Assembly: GCA_937995745.1 (NCBI GenBank)
Contig: CALKIU010000069.1
Coordinates: 1-64,000 of the forward strand
Source of the DNA: an uncultured Bacillaceae bacterium
GTDB lineage: Bacteria > Bacillota > Bacilli > Bacillales > Cytobacillaceae
Direction: 5' to 3'
DNA: 64,000 bases
The notes beneath the pieces were generated by a model. It was not told the origin of the DNA. It made no database searches and was given only the letters and a program-made list of their open reading frames with translations. The translations under genes and the position numbers were made by a program. Below are positions 32,567-42,094 of this stretch, in pieces; position 1 is the stretch's first letter; each line of letters starts with the position of its first letter.

Positions 32567-33862
32567 TTATTGCGGCTGATTGCCGCTGTCGCTTTGCCCC
32601 TTGCGCGCGCCGGGGGTTCCGGACGATGGCGGGGGGATATGAACGGGTTGTTCGGGGGCTTTAGCACTTGCGGAAAACCGGGGAATTGTAGCGGCCGTAT
32701 TACTTTTAACGTTCATAGGGTGATTATGCCATACAGAGAGAATGTCTGCGGCAACCCGCTCCCATTTATAACAAGACACAGCCAGCTGCCTGTTTGTCTC
32801 TCCCATTTTTTTCATTGTTTCTTTGTGGTCAAGAAGTTTGGAGATAGCTTCCGCGAAGTTTGCCGGATCTTCCGGTTCTTTGACGACAAGCCCGTTTTTT
32901 CCTTCCATGATAACTTCCGGATTTCCCCCTCTCGCTGTTGTCACGATTGGCAAACCGGCAGCCATTGCCTCGTAATGCACCCGCGCCAGCGGCTCCTGCC
33001 AGACTGAAGTGCATACAAATAGATCGGCGGCCGCAAACCATTGGTGGATTTCATCGGGATGGATGAAACCTGTTGTAATGACGGGAACGGGCTGTCTTTT
33101 TGCCAGAGCCCGGATATATGCGACGAAATCAGTCAAGTGGTTTTCGCTGAACCAATTGCTGCCGATTACAACAAGCGCCAAGTCATCATATTTTTTCGCA
33201 AGGAGGGGCAGGGCCCTGATGAGCCGGTCGGCGCCTTTATTATGGGATAATCTTCCCGCATACAAGATGACAGTCTTGTTTTCCAGGCCGTATTTTTTTC
33301 TTATTTTGTTCCGGAACCTTTCCATGTTTTTGTGGCTTCCCGGCAAGAAACGGTCCGTATCGACCCCTGAATAAATCGTTTTTAATTTGGGAGCAGCCTG
33401 CGGGTAAAGCGATTTGATGACATTGCCCACATAATTGCTGACAGTGACAATTCTTTCAACTTCACTCACCACCCGGACGGCCTCTTCATAAGGAATCTTC
33501 TCCGGGTTGAACATATCGTTGTGCATGCTGAGAATGATTCTGGCGTTCCCGGATGCGGAACGGACGGGCAAAACGAGGCGGGGGCGGTTAAAAATGTGAA
33601 TGATATCAAAAGAATTTTCGTGGTTTTCAAGAAAGTTGACCACGCCGTTTTTGTACAGCTCGAATCTTTTGCCGGGGATTCTCACGTAACGGACGCCTCC
33701 GGACATTTCTTCATTTTTAAGAGAAGGATCTTCGATACCGAGAACCGTGATTTCGTGGTGAGAACTCAAATGAGGCAAAACACCGGAAATATAGGTTTGA
33801 ATGGCTCCGCCTTTAATGGCGGGGACGGGGAGTTTTTCCGTGCAAATCATCAGCACTTTCAT
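32567..33862 (-). CDS. GT4-family glycosyltransferase, CotSA-like spore coat protein
   Basis: 431 residues. It has two Rossmann-type halves: the N-terminal acceptor side begins MKVLMICTEKLPVPAIKGGAI, and the donor side has ILYAGRLSHNKGADRLI (about residue 200). The GT4 E-x7-E region is in VHYEAMAAGLPIVTTARGGNPEV. It is closest in style to CotSA/YtcC coat-associated glycosyltransferases. The last 55 residues or so are a Pro/Ser-rich tail beyond the fold. It overlaps cotS by four bases (ATGA), so the two are coupled. Confidence 0.85.
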   Translation of the reverse strand: MKVLMICTEKLPVPAIKGGAIQTYISGVLPHLSSHHEITVLGIEDPSLKNEEMSGGVRYVRIPGKRFELYKNGVVNFLENHENSFDIIHIFNRPRLVLPVRSASGNARIILSMHNDMFNPEKIPYEEAVRVVSEVERIVTVSNYVGNVIKSLYPQAAPKLKTIYSGVDTDRFLPGSHKNMERFRNKIRKKYGLENKTVILYAGRLSHNKGADRLIRALPLLAKKYDDLALVVIGSNWFSENHLTDFVAYIRALAKRQPVPVITTGFIHPDEIHQWFAAADLFVCTSVWQEPLARVHYEAMAAGLPIVTTARGGNPEVIMEGKNGLVVKEPEDPANFAEAISKLLDHKETMKKMGETNRQLAVSCYKWERVAADILSVWHNHPMNVKSNTAATIPRFSASAKAPEQPVHIPPPSSGTPGARKGQSDSGNQPQ

Positions 33863-34974
33863 TTTTTCTTTTTCACATCCTTCCAGTCATTGGCGATTTC
33901 CTCCAAGGCCGGCCATTTGCTTGCGTCCGTCCTGATCATTTCTTCGAGCATTTCCGCCGTTTCTTCATTTAAAAATGATTCGGGGTCATAAACGACATCT
34001 TTTACGTTTTTATAAAATTCATCCGGCAGGGACAAATCGATGAGCAGCAAGTCGTACAATTCTTTGCTCAAGGGGTTTGCTTCGTGGTAGGCCTTGATAA
34101 GCTCCCGGAGCGTTTCCGGATCCCAATGCCCGGCATCGATCATCATCCCGGATATAAATTTTCTTAAATCGCGGATGGGAAGGTCGTATGCCACGCCGTC
34201 CAAGTCGATGATCCAGACGCTGCCTTTCCCCAATTGACCGTTTGACCAGCCGTAATCCTGATGGGCCAGCCCCCAATGAAGATCGCCGTACCTTGCCAAT
34301 TCGCGGTATTTTGAGTTTTGCAATCTTTCCAGGGCTTTTTGCGCCTGTTTTTCAAAATATTCGACTGCTCTCAACATAGATTCGCTTGCCGGCAGGTCGT
34401 GATAGGCCTGGGCGATATGGCGGAACCAATCCATCTTTAATAAAATTTTCCGATATTTTTTCTCCCAGTTTCCCACTCTTGAAGCGCTTTCCGCATTGGA
34501 CGGAGGCCGGTATCCTTTGCTTAGACGATGGAATTCCCCGAGTCCGTAACAGAGTTTTTTCGCGCCGTCTAAATCTTTCGGGGCGGGAGTGAGCGATTCT
34601 ATCCACTCTGCTACGAACCAAATTTTTCCTCCTGCGAGAACGCATTTTTCCCCCGTGTTCGTTTTGACGATCGCAGGAACCCGGGCTTTTTGTTGGCACA
34701 AATATTCCTGCGCTCCGAGACTGAATATGCTTCTTGGCGGCCTTCTGTGGAGAAGTTTGAGGCTTTTCGGTCCTTCGCTCGTTTCGATTTTCCAAATAGC
34801 CCCTCCCTTTTTCGGTTTTGTCGCTGCCACATCCATGCAGCGGACGGAAAAGTCATATTGCTTTAAAACAGCCAATGCAATAAATTGGATATACTCAGGC
34901 ACGTGCAATTTATCCGCTTCTGTTGTTTCGTTTGTTTCCTCCGTCATCCACGGCATGATTTCCAGGGTTTTCAT
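33859..34974 (-). CDS. cotS: CotS-family spore coat protein (kinase-like fold)
   Basis: 371 residues. It has the aminoglycoside-phosphotransferase-like CotS fold: the N-terminal lobe contains GGAIWKIET and KSLKLLHRRPP, and the catalytic-loop region reads HQDYGWSNGQLG with WIIDLDGVAYD after it. The aspartates expected for phosphotransfer are largely present, so an active kinase cannot be excluded. The start ATG 34974 has GGAGGG six bases upstream; a longer frame of 19 codons lacks a site. With the downstream glycosyltransferase it resembles the cotSA-cotS pair of B. subtilis, in reversed order. Confidence 0.88.
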   Translation of the reverse strand: MKTLEIMPWMTEETNETTEADKLHVPEYIQFIALAVLKQYDFSVRCMDVAATKPKKGGAIWKIETSEGPKSLKLLHRRPPRSIFSLGAQEYLCQQKARVPAIVKTNTGEKCVLAGGKIWFVAEWIESLTPAPKDLDGAKKLCYGLGEFHRLSKGYRPPSNAESASRVGNWEKKYRKILLKMDWFRHIAQAYHDLPASESMLRAVEYFEKQAQKALERLQNSKYRELARYGDLHWGLAHQDYGWSNGQLGKGSVWIIDLDGVAYDLPIRDLRKFISGMMIDAGHWDPETLRELIKAYHEANPLSKELYDLLLIDLSLPDEFYKNVKDVVYDPESFLNEETAEMLEEMIRTDASKWPALEEIANDWKDVKKKK

Positions 34975-35095
34975 GCATTTCCCTCCGTTTTTTGTTTCTA
35001 CAGGTTCTGTGCAAAAGCTTGTTTTTAACAAGTTATGTCATTTGCAACTGTTTGGTATAGGACAAGTCTCTAAATTCCGCAAAATAAAAAACTAG

Positions 35096-35107
35096 TTGCC
35101 GCGGCAA
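35096..35107. promoter_or_regulatory. Palindrome in the divergent cotS/epimerase promoter region
   Basis: TTGCCGCGGCAA is a perfect 12-base palindrome between the two divergent genes. It could be an operator, but no known regulator was recognised. Confidence 0.3.
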
Positions 35108-35122
35108 AATTCCTATACAAGA

Positions 35123-35142
35123 AAACCGGGATGACATACATA
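35123..35142 (+). promoter_or_regulatory. Candidate sigma-E -10 region for the epimerase gene
   Basis: CATACATA (35135-35142) matches the sigma-E -10 closely. The upstream CTATAC segment is a weak -35 at near-correct spacing. Spore-coat context supports mother-cell expression. Confidence 0.35.
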
Positions 35143-35201
35143 TGCAGTATGTCCGCAAAAAACAAGAGAAGGGAACGGTTTTTAAACACGGAGGTGGAAA
35201 C

Positions 35202-36194
35202 ATGTCAAGCGGTCAAGAAGGTTCTGCTTTTCTAGTCACGGGCTGCGTCGGATTCATCGGATTTCATATGGCAAACCGGTTGCTTGCGGAAGGAAACGAA
35301 GTGTTTGGTATCGACAACTTGAATGATTATTATGACGTGCGGCTGAAAAGAGACCGGCTCGCAATCTTACAACGAAATCCCCGCTTTTCATTTTTTAAAG
35401 GTTCCGTGGAAAATAAGGAGCTTTTGGAACACGTTTTCTCGTTGCGGCCGTTTGAGACGGTGATTCATCTGGCGGCTCAGGCCGGCGTTCGGTACAGTTT
35501 GGAACAGCCGCAACAATATGTGCAAGCAAATGTGGCAGGATTTTTAAATATTTTGGAATGTTGCCGCAAGCGACAAACGAAACATTTAATATATGCGTCA
35601 TCCAGTTCTGTTTACGGAAATAACAGGAATACTCCCTTTGCGGAAACCGACTGCACGGAAAAGCCGGTCAGTATGTATGCTGTGTCCAAAAAAGCAAATG
35701 AATTGATGGCTTACGCATATTGCCACTTGTACAAACTTCCTGCGACGGGTTTGCGGTTTTTTACTGTATACGGCCCTTGGGGGCGCCCGGACATGGCTGT
35801 TTTCAAATTTACCGGGGCCATTTTGAAGGGCGAGCCCATTAAAGTTTATAATCAAGGAAACATGAAGCGGGATTTCACTTATATTGATGATGTGATTGAA
35901 TCAATATCCAGGCTGATTAAAAAAGGTCCTCCGGCAGGGACGATACCCTATAAAATTTATAATGTCGGCAATCACAAACCTGTCGAATTGAATGATTTAA
36001 TAGCCTGTCTGGAAAAAGAACTGGGAAGAAAGGCGAAGAAAATCTTTTTGCCTTTGCAGCCCGGAGATGTATTAGAAACTTTTGCGAGTGTACAAGAATT
36101 GGAGCAAGCGATCAACTATCGACCGTCCGTTTCGATAGAGGAAGGAATTAAGAGATTCGCAGCTTGGTACAAAAGTTATTACAAAATCTCTTAG
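35202..36194 (+). CDS. NAD-dependent nucleotide-sugar epimerase (UDP-glucuronate 4-epimerase-like)
   Basis: 330 residues, extended SDR family. NAD-binding loop TGCVGFIGFH at the N terminus (cysteine replaces the more common alanine or glycine). The FGIDNLNDYYDVRLKRDRL segment is typical of CapI/LpsL-type UDP-glucuronate 4-epimerases. Catalytic residues are S in ASSSSVYG and the Y-x3-K of MYAVSKKANELMA. Start ATG 35202 follows GGAGGTGG. The gene diverges from cotS and the glycosyltransferase, so it may supply sugar for a spore-coat or crust glycan. That role is an inference. Confidence 0.88.
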   Translation: MSSGQEGSAFLVTGCVGFIGFHMANRLLAEGNEVFGIDNLNDYYDVRLKRDRLAILQRNPRFSFFKGSVENKELLEHVFSLRPFETVIHLAAQAGVRYSLEQPQQYVQANVAGFLNILECCRKRQTKHLIYASSSSVYGNNRNTPFAETDCTEKPVSMYAVSKKANELMAYAYCHLYKLPATGLRFFTVYGPWGRPDMAVFKFTGAILKGEPIKVYNQGNMKRDFTYIDDVIESISRLIKKGPPAGTIPYKIYNVGNHKPVELNDLIACLEKELGRKAKKIFLPLQPGDVLETFASVQELEQAINYRPSVSIEEGIKRFAAWYKSYYKIS

Positions 36195-36221
36195 GCGGGA
36201 ACTTTGTGCCGCAAAAGGAAA

Positions 36222-36256
36222 AAAGGCCGGAACGGTTAAAGGAATCCGGCTTTTTG
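36222..36256 (+). terminator. Terminator after the epimerase gene
   Basis: GCCGGA (36226-36231) pairs with TCCGGC (36245-36250), followed by TTTTTG. Confidence 0.75.
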
Positions 36257-36617
36257 TATGGAGAAAAATTTCAGAGAATAGGCATAAACGACTATCATCT
36301 AAATGATAGAAGTTATAGTCTGAAAAGATTTTATTATTATAAAAATAAGTAAATTCTACCGTTAAAGAGAAAATAATGTTAAAGAATTCCTTATTTTTCG
36401 ACAAAATATTTGCTCGTGAGGGAAAATTTGTGTCATTTCTGTATGACTTGAGGTTCATAATTTCTAAAGGGATTCTTTTAAAATTAGACGAATTATTATA
36501 CAATAATGTTGAGTTGATATTTGTTGAAACATGACGAATATCATAACTCTTTTAAATTTTTTATTTATTGTGATGAAAACGACCTAGTTCGATGGTAAAG
36601 GGGTGAAAAACTGAAAA
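36257..36617. other. AT-rich intergenic region before the pilus locus
   Basis: No gene is seen. The region is strikingly richer in A and T than its surroundings. It must hold the promoter of the following large gene set, but no well-spaced -35/-10 pair stands out. Confidence 0.5.
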
Positions 36618-38135
36618 ATGCAGGAGTTGATACTGTCTGTTTTATCCTTGATCATCCTTGTGCCGCTTATCTATTTTCTTCCTTTGGGACTCACTAACAA
36701 AGGAAAAGCATTTATTGTTGGAGCAGCTTTTTTATTGGCAAATATAGGATTATTGACACAGCATATCCTGCCGACATGGCTGATATGGACGATTCTCGCG
36801 CTGCTCGTCTTTTTGGTTGCTTACGTGATGCAGAACAGAATGAGTGAAGTGTTGTTCGCCGGAATGTCCGAGGACAGCGGTACGAAAGATTCGCTCTATG
36901 ATCAAAATTTGGATGCCGTTGATGAAAGAGACCGCTTTTATAAGCGATATGATTCACACCGCGAGGAATCCGTCCCCGCTAGCGGGACAATGGAAGACAT
37001 CAGGACGGCGTCTTTACCCGAACTCGAAGAGGAAGACTCTGCTGCTTCGGACGAACATCCCCGGGAAGAAAGCGCTGAAATGGAAGAGATTGCACTTAAA
37101 GAATCTGATGATCAGCTTATTATTGAAAAAAGCGAAGCTCTCGGCGAACTTCCCGGTCAAGATTTGGCAGAGACACCTGAGGATGAACAATTGTTGGAGC
37201 CCGGTGAAGGCAGGGATGAGGATGCCGCTGGCGAGCCGTCCTATCTCGGCAAGATAGAAAGGCTTATGGAGGATGATGATACAGAAGCGGAAGAAACTGT
37301 TGAACTTACGGCCATCCAAGAGGAGTCCATGGTTGAAGATTTGTCAACGGAAGAATTGCTAGAAGCGGCTTCACCTGCAGAATCGCCGGAGCTTGAGGAA
37401 ACCGGTGACTTGAGCGGCGAATTGTTCGGTGCTATGGATGAATACGCTTCTGAATCAGAGATGTTGCATGAAGTCGAAGAGGAAGACACTCATTTGCCTG
37501 AAGAAAACGAAATCTTCATCCAAGAAGATGAGGCAAAGGATGGCGGGGATGAACAGCAGGCGGATGAAGAGATCGCCGAAATAGCTGATTTGCCGGTAGA
37601 CGAGGAAGAATGGCAAGCTTCGGTTTCGGAACTGTTTGGAGAAACCGTCCTGCAGGTTGAAGAGGAACAACTGCAAGAACAGCCGGACGGCGGGGATACA
37701 GAGCTTGAGATTTTAATCGGTGAAGAAGAAGAAGTTCTGCATGACGAACCTGCGCAAGAGGCCCATCCGCAACAGTTGCCAACAGAAGATACCAACCTGG
37801 AAGACGGAGATGAAGAAGAAGCTGGGCTTGAAGAACAGCGGCACGCTTTGCAACAGCAAATGCTTCATTTGTTGGCTTCCCAATTGGAATTGCAAAGAGA
37901 TCGGCTGCCCGCGCATCAGTACGAAAGCCTTATCAAGGAACATTTGGTCGACGATCTGCCTCCTCAGGACTATTACACATTTGCCAGCATGCTCATTGAG
38001 CACTATATAAGGAATAAAGAATTAGGAAAATTAGAGGAATTATTGTGGAATTTGCGTGAAAAATTCACGGAATTCCCTGTTATAATGATGGAAATTCAAT
38101 ATTTATATGAACAATATTGTAAAAATATATTATAA
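36618..38135 (+). CDS. Membrane-anchored, highly acidic protein of unknown function at the head of the pilus locus
   Basis: 505 residues. Three hydrophobic segments lie at the N terminus (about residues 4-23, 29-47 and 53-71). A long Glu/Asp-rich, low-complexity region follows (about 80-400, presumably cytoplasmic and disordered). A compact C-terminal part (about 405-505) has helix-forming sequence such as HQYESLIKEHLVDDLPPQDYY and EFPVIMMEIQYLYEQY. I recognise no named domain. ATG 36618 follows AAAGGGGTG at a rather long distance. Position directly upstream of the PRC-barrel, secreted and pilus genes suggests a role in pilus assembly or its control; this is inference. Confidence 0.8.
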   Translation: MQELILSVLSLIILVPLIYFLPLGLTNKGKAFIVGAAFLLANIGLLTQHILPTWLIWTILALLVFLVAYVMQNRMSEVLFAGMSEDSGTKDSLYDQNLDAVDERDRFYKRYDSHREESVPASGTMEDIRTASLPELEEEDSAASDEHPREESAEMEEIALKESDDQLIIEKSEALGELPGQDLAETPEDEQLLEPGEGRDEDAAGEPSYLGKIERLMEDDDTEAEETVELTAIQEESMVEDLSTEELLEAASPAESPELEETGDLSGELFGAMDEYASESEMLHEVEEEDTHLPEENEIFIQEDEAKDGGDEQQADEEIAEIADLPVDEEEWQASVSELFGETVLQVEEEQLQEQPDGGDTELEILIGEEEEVLHDEPAQEAHPQQLPTEDTNLEDGDEEEAGLEEQRHALQQQMLHLLASQLELQRDRLPAHQYESLIKEHLVDDLPPQDYYTFASMLIEHYIRNKELGKLEELLWNLREKFTEFPVIMMEIQYLYEQYCKNIL

Positions 38136-38214
38136 AATTACCAGTCCATGTTAAAATGATGTATCATAAGTAATAGTCTTATCGAACTTATAGATTAGGT
38201 GTGGTGAATGTGAG

Positions 38215-39033
38215 ATGAAGAAAAGTGTCCAGATTAACGGTTTGCCGATCATCAGCATTGCTGACGGCAACCAAATCGGCAAGGTTAAATCCCTTGTCAT
38301 TAATCCTGATAAAGGATCTGTTGATTTTTTAACCATCGAACATGAAGATTTTCAAGTCAGCGTTAAAGCCATTCCCTTTAAAAAAATCATCGGAATCGGT
38401 GAATATGCTGTCACTGTCGAAAGTGAAAATGCCGTTATCGATTTAAATGAAATTCCCATCGCCAATCAGCTCGTCAACAAAAAGATTAAGATTACCGAGA
38501 CGAAAGTGATGACCAGAAAAGGAGAACTGATCGGAGAAGTTCAGGAGTATTTTGTCGAAGATGAAACGGGACAAATTCTCGGAATGGAACTGAAAGTGGA
38601 TGAAAAGATTGTCTATTTGGCATCTGATTCTGTCGTCACTTTCGGCAAAGACATCATCATCGTAAATGAAGATGCGGCCTCCCGCTTTTTGAGCTCGCCG
38701 GAAGAGTTGGAAGGGGAGCCTGTTCCGGTCGAAAATGAAGATGCCGAACCGGCTGAAACAGCGGAAGAATCCGAACCGCTTTTTCGTGAAGAGCCTGCAG
38801 TAGTAAGTGTGCCGGAAACTGCCGAAGAAGCGGACGAGGATGATGATGTAAAAGCTTTAAAAGAAAAACAAATCGAATTGTTGACAGGAAAAACATTGAC
38901 AAAAAACATCTACGGTAAAAACGGGGAAATTCTTCTTGCCGAAGGCACGGTTTTGACCCGTGAACATATTGAAAAAGCGCAAAAAGAAGGCCCGAGTGTT
39001 GTCGTTGAGATTTCCATGAATGTGAAAGCTTAG
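38215..39033 (+). CDS. PRC-barrel domain protein
   Basis: 272 residues, cytoplasmic. Two PRC-barrel-like beta units are seen at about residues 5-75 (QINGLPIISIADGNQIGKV, then DFLTIEHED) and 85-150 (MTRKGELIGEVQEYFVED). There is an acidic linker (150-215) and a C-terminal module (about 220-270) with KTLTKNIYGKNGEILLAEG and a VLTREHIEKAQKEG helix. PRC barrels bind RNA or protein partners. It lies between the acidic membrane protein and the secreted protein ahead of pilB. Its function is unknown. Confidence 0.8.
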   Translation: MKKSVQINGLPIISIADGNQIGKVKSLVINPDKGSVDFLTIEHEDFQVSVKAIPFKKIIGIGEYAVTVESENAVIDLNEIPIANQLVNKKIKITETKVMTRKGELIGEVQEYFVEDETGQILGMELKVDEKIVYLASDSVVTFGKDIIIVNEDAASRFLSSPEELEGEPVPVENEDAEPAETAEESEPLFREEPAVVSVPETAEEADEDDDVKALKEKQIELLTGKTLTKNIYGKNGEILLAEGTVLTREHIEKAQKEGPSVVVEISMNVKA

Positions 39034-39052
39034 ATGAAGGAGGCCGATTTAT

Positions 39053-40396
39053 GTGGGGAATCAGCAACCTTTAAAGCTGTTTTTGATGTTACTGATAAGC
39101 ACGGTTTATATTTTCAGTTTCTCACAGATCGGTGCTTTGGCTTACAGTACTTTCTCAGAAAACCGCAGCTACTTCGCTGAAGGAACGATCATCGGAAATG
39201 TTCCCGTCGGCGGGAAGACGAAAAATGAAGCCGTTGCTCTCGTCGAAGAGGAGATTTCCAAATGGCTGGACCAAACGCGCATCACGCTTGAATACATGGG
39301 AAACAGCGAACCACTGGATTTAAGCTATATCGAATTTGATGCCCAAGCCAGCGTGGAAAATGCCCAAAGCGGCATCAGAAATCTGGTTGCAGCCACCATC
39401 TCGCCTCTTAATGAATTCTTAAAATCACTATCGCCTTCAATTAAATTGGAAGAATTTAATGTTAAAGCGCTGGAAAACGAAATATTGAATCATGCACAAG
39501 TTCTTGAACCCGGGGAATACATTTACCGAGTGGAAAACTTTTATGTTTCGGCCTCATTAAAAGAAAGCACTGTCATAGAACAGTCGCCCATTGCCTTGAA
39601 TCAGGGAGATGAAGAAATTAAAGTTTTCGACGGAAAAAAAATCAAAATTGAACCGAAAACTTTGTTTTCCTTGTTGAATTATCTAAAGGATGAACAGTTG
39701 CATACGTTATCGGAGCAAACGCTGAATAAAATTGCTTCCGCCGTTTATACGGTTATTTTGCCGACGAACTTTTCCGTTCTTGAACGACACATCAGCAGTA
39801 CATTGCCCTCATATGCCGTACTTGGTTTTGAGGCAAAAGTGGATGTGAAAAAGAATTTTGACTTGGCCTTCTCCAATCCCAATGATTCCGAATATGCCAT
39901 CGAGTTTGCGGTAAAAGACGGTTCTCTCGTTGTTTCTTTGACGGGGCCGGAGTTTTTGAATGAATACACCATCGCGTTGGATGATGAAAGATCATTTGAA
40001 CCGAAAACGATTAAACAGTACAGTCCGCAAATTAAAACGGGCAAGATTGTAAAATCCCAGGGACAAAAAGGTTTGTACGTCAAGGTGTATCGGGAATTGT
40101 ACGATGAAAGCGGGGCACTGCAACAGAGGATGCTTGTGTCAGAAGATTTTTACGCTCCCGTTCACCGCATAGAAATTTATCCGTTGAAAAACGATGGCGT
40201 TGACGAATCAGTGATTGAGGAACAAGATGAAACCGGTGATGCCGATACCGATGAAAAAGCGACCGGTGAAGAAAACGGAACACAAAAAGACACGGAAGAC
40301 AAGAAGCCTTCCGGTGAAGGCGGGGAAGGGAAAACCAAAGACGGACGTTCAGATGACGGCTTGTGGGGAAATCCCGATGAAATTACGAAAAAATAA
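39053..40396 (+). CDS. Secreted/anchored VanW-type protein with a G5-like segment
   Basis: 447 residues. The N-terminal hydrophobic segment (about residues 6-30) acts as a signal peptide or anchor. The region after it (EGTIIGNVPVGGKTKNEAVALV, in two parts EGTIIGNVPV and KTKNEAVALV) is the peptidoglycan-binding-like domain seen upstream of VanW domains. A later segment (about 340-395, KIVKSQGQKGLYVKVYREL in part) resembles G5-type beta structure. The C terminus is a Glu/Asp/Lys-rich tail. The start is GTG 39053, behind AAGGAGG. VanW-like proteins often accompany pilus genes in Gram-positive bacteria; the role may be at the cell wall. Confidence 0.75.
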   Translation: MGNQQPLKLFLMLLISTVYIFSFSQIGALAYSTFSENRSYFAEGTIIGNVPVGGKTKNEAVALVEEEISKWLDQTRITLEYMGNSEPLDLSYIEFDAQASVENAQSGIRNLVAATISPLNEFLKSLSPSIKLEEFNVKALENEILNHAQVLEPGEYIYRVENFYVSASLKESTVIEQSPIALNQGDEEIKVFDGKKIKIEPKTLFSLLNYLKDEQLHTLSEQTLNKIASAVYTVILPTNFSVLERHISSTLPSYAVLGFEAKVDVKKNFDLAFSNPNDSEYAIEFAVKDGSLVVSLTGPEFLNEYTIALDDERSFEPKTIKQYSPQIKTGKIVKSQGQKGLYVKVYRELYDESGALQQRMLVSEDFYAPVHRIEIYPLKNDGVDESVIEEQDETGDADTDEKATGEENGTQKDTEDKKPSGEGGEGKTKDGRSDDGLWGNPDEITKK

Positions 40397-40420
40397 GGAC
40401 AGCACAACGGGGTTGATGCA

Positions 40421-42079
40421 ATGAAGAAAAGGACCCGGAAACGCCTCGGAGATTTACTTCTGGAAGCTGGCCTCATAACGGAGGAGCAGCTTCAATCTGC
40501 ACTAAGGGACAGGAAGCCCAATCAAAAAATTGGGGAGGCTCTCCTGCAAAAAGGGTATATTACCGAGCAGCAGCTGATCGAAGTTTTGGAGTTTCAACTG
40601 GGAGTTCCCCATGTCAGTCTTTACGGATACCCGTTTGAAAAAAATTTGCTGAATCTTGTTTCAAAAGAAACGGCCAAGAGGCATCTTCTCATTCCCCTGA
40701 AAAAGCAAGGGGACAAGCTTTATATCGCCATGGCCGACCCCCTGGATTTTATCGCCATAGAGCATTTGCGGCTGTCGACAGGTTTTCAAATAGAACCGGT
40801 TATCGCCAGCAAAGATGAGATTCTCCGGGCAATTAGCAGGTACTATGACGTTGAAGACGGGTTCGAGGAGTTTGCCGAAGAACCCGTCCGGCCAACGGAA
40901 ACGGAAGACGTGACGGAACAGGATTCGCCTGTCGTCCGCCTTGTAAACCAATTAATCTCTAACGCTATCACTTTACGGGCAAGCGACATTCATATCGATC
41001 CTCACGAAACGAAGGTCGTTGTCCGCTACCGTATTGACGGGGTTCTGCGGATAGAAAAGGTCTTGCCGAAATCGATGCAAAGCGTGATCACCGCAAGAAT
41101 TAAGATTATGTCCAACTTGGATATTACAGAACACCGCATTCCCCAGGACGGCAGGATCAAAATAAATGTAGATGTCCGTCACGTCGATATCCGCGTTTCC
41201 ACGTTGCCGACGATTTACGGCGAAAAAATTGTCCTGCGAATACTTGATTTCAGCGCAACGATCAGTGATTTGAACCGACTCGGATTTAACAAAGTGAATT
41301 TGGAAAGATATCTCAAACTAATCGAAAGGCCAAACGGCATCGTTTTGATCACCGGTCCGACCGGTTCCGGGAAATCGTCCACACTATATGCGACGTTGAA
41401 CAGATTGAACAGTGAAGAGGTCAATATTATCACAATCGAGGATCCGGTTGAGTACCAGCTGGAAGGAATTAATCAGATTCAAGTGAACCCGAATGTGGGA
41501 ATGACATTTGCGGCAGGTTTGAGGGCGATCCTCCGCCAAGACCCGAACATTATCATGGTTGGGGAAATACGCGACAGGGAAACGGCGGAAATTGCCATCC
41601 GCGCCTCCATTACCGGACACTTGGTCTTCAGCACTTTGCATACAAATGACTCGCTTGGGGCCGTTACGAGATTAATAGATATGGGAGTGGAACCGTTTTT
41701 GGTGGCTGCTTCCGTCAGCGGCGTTGTTGCCCAGCGTCTTGTGAGACGGGTGTGCCGGGATTGCGCCGAGGAACATGAACCGACAAAAGTGGAACGGGCT
41801 ATTTTCAGAAAACGAGGCTTAACAATTGACAGAATAGTCCGTGGAAGGGGCTGTTCATCATGCCATATGACCGGTTACCGGGGCAGGATGGCCATTCAGG
41901 AAGTTCTCATCATCGATGATGAAATGCGCCATGTGATTACAAATAAGGAATCTTTCAGCAAGCTTCAGGAATTGGCCATTAAAAATGAAACCATTTTTTT
42001 GCTGGATGATGGGTTATTGAAAATTAAAAAAGGATTGACGACTCCGGAAGAAGTGTTGAAAGTAGCATTGCCGGAATAG
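40421..42079 (+). CDS. pilB: Type IV pilus assembly (extension) ATPase PilB
   Basis: 552 residues. An MshEN/N-terminal domain (about residues 5-140, RLGDLLLEAGLITEEQL) precedes the GspE-type ATPase. Walker A is GPTGSGKSSTLYATL and the Asp box and Walker B region includes ILRQDPNIIMVGEIRDRETAEIA (in parts). A tetracysteine zinc site, CRDC and CSSC, lies near residues 445 and 480. It powers pilus extension. It starts 24 bases after the VanW-type gene, so it is probably in the same transcript. Confidence 0.95.
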   Translation: MKKRTRKRLGDLLLEAGLITEEQLQSALRDRKPNQKIGEALLQKGYITEQQLIEVLEFQLGVPHVSLYGYPFEKNLLNLVSKETAKRHLLIPLKKQGDKLYIAMADPLDFIAIEHLRLSTGFQIEPVIASKDEILRAISRYYDVEDGFEEFAEEPVRPTETEDVTEQDSPVVRLVNQLISNAITLRASDIHIDPHETKVVVRYRIDGVLRIEKVLPKSMQSVITARIKIMSNLDITEHRIPQDGRIKINVDVRHVDIRVSTLPTIYGEKIVLRILDFSATISDLNRLGFNKVNLERYLKLIERPNGIVLITGPTGSGKSSTLYATLNRLNSEEVNIITIEDPVEYQLEGINQIQVNPNVGMTFAAGLRAILRQDPNIIMVGEIRDRETAEIAIRASITGHLVFSTLHTNDSLGAVTRLIDMGVEPFLVAASVSGVVAQRLVRRVCRDCAEEHEPTKVERAIFRKRGLTIDRIVRGRGCSSCHMTGYRGRMAIQEVLIIDDEMRHVITNKESFSKLQELAIKNETIFLLDDGLLKIKKGLTTPEEVLKVALPE

Positions 42080-42094
42080 GGGGAAACGGGGGCC

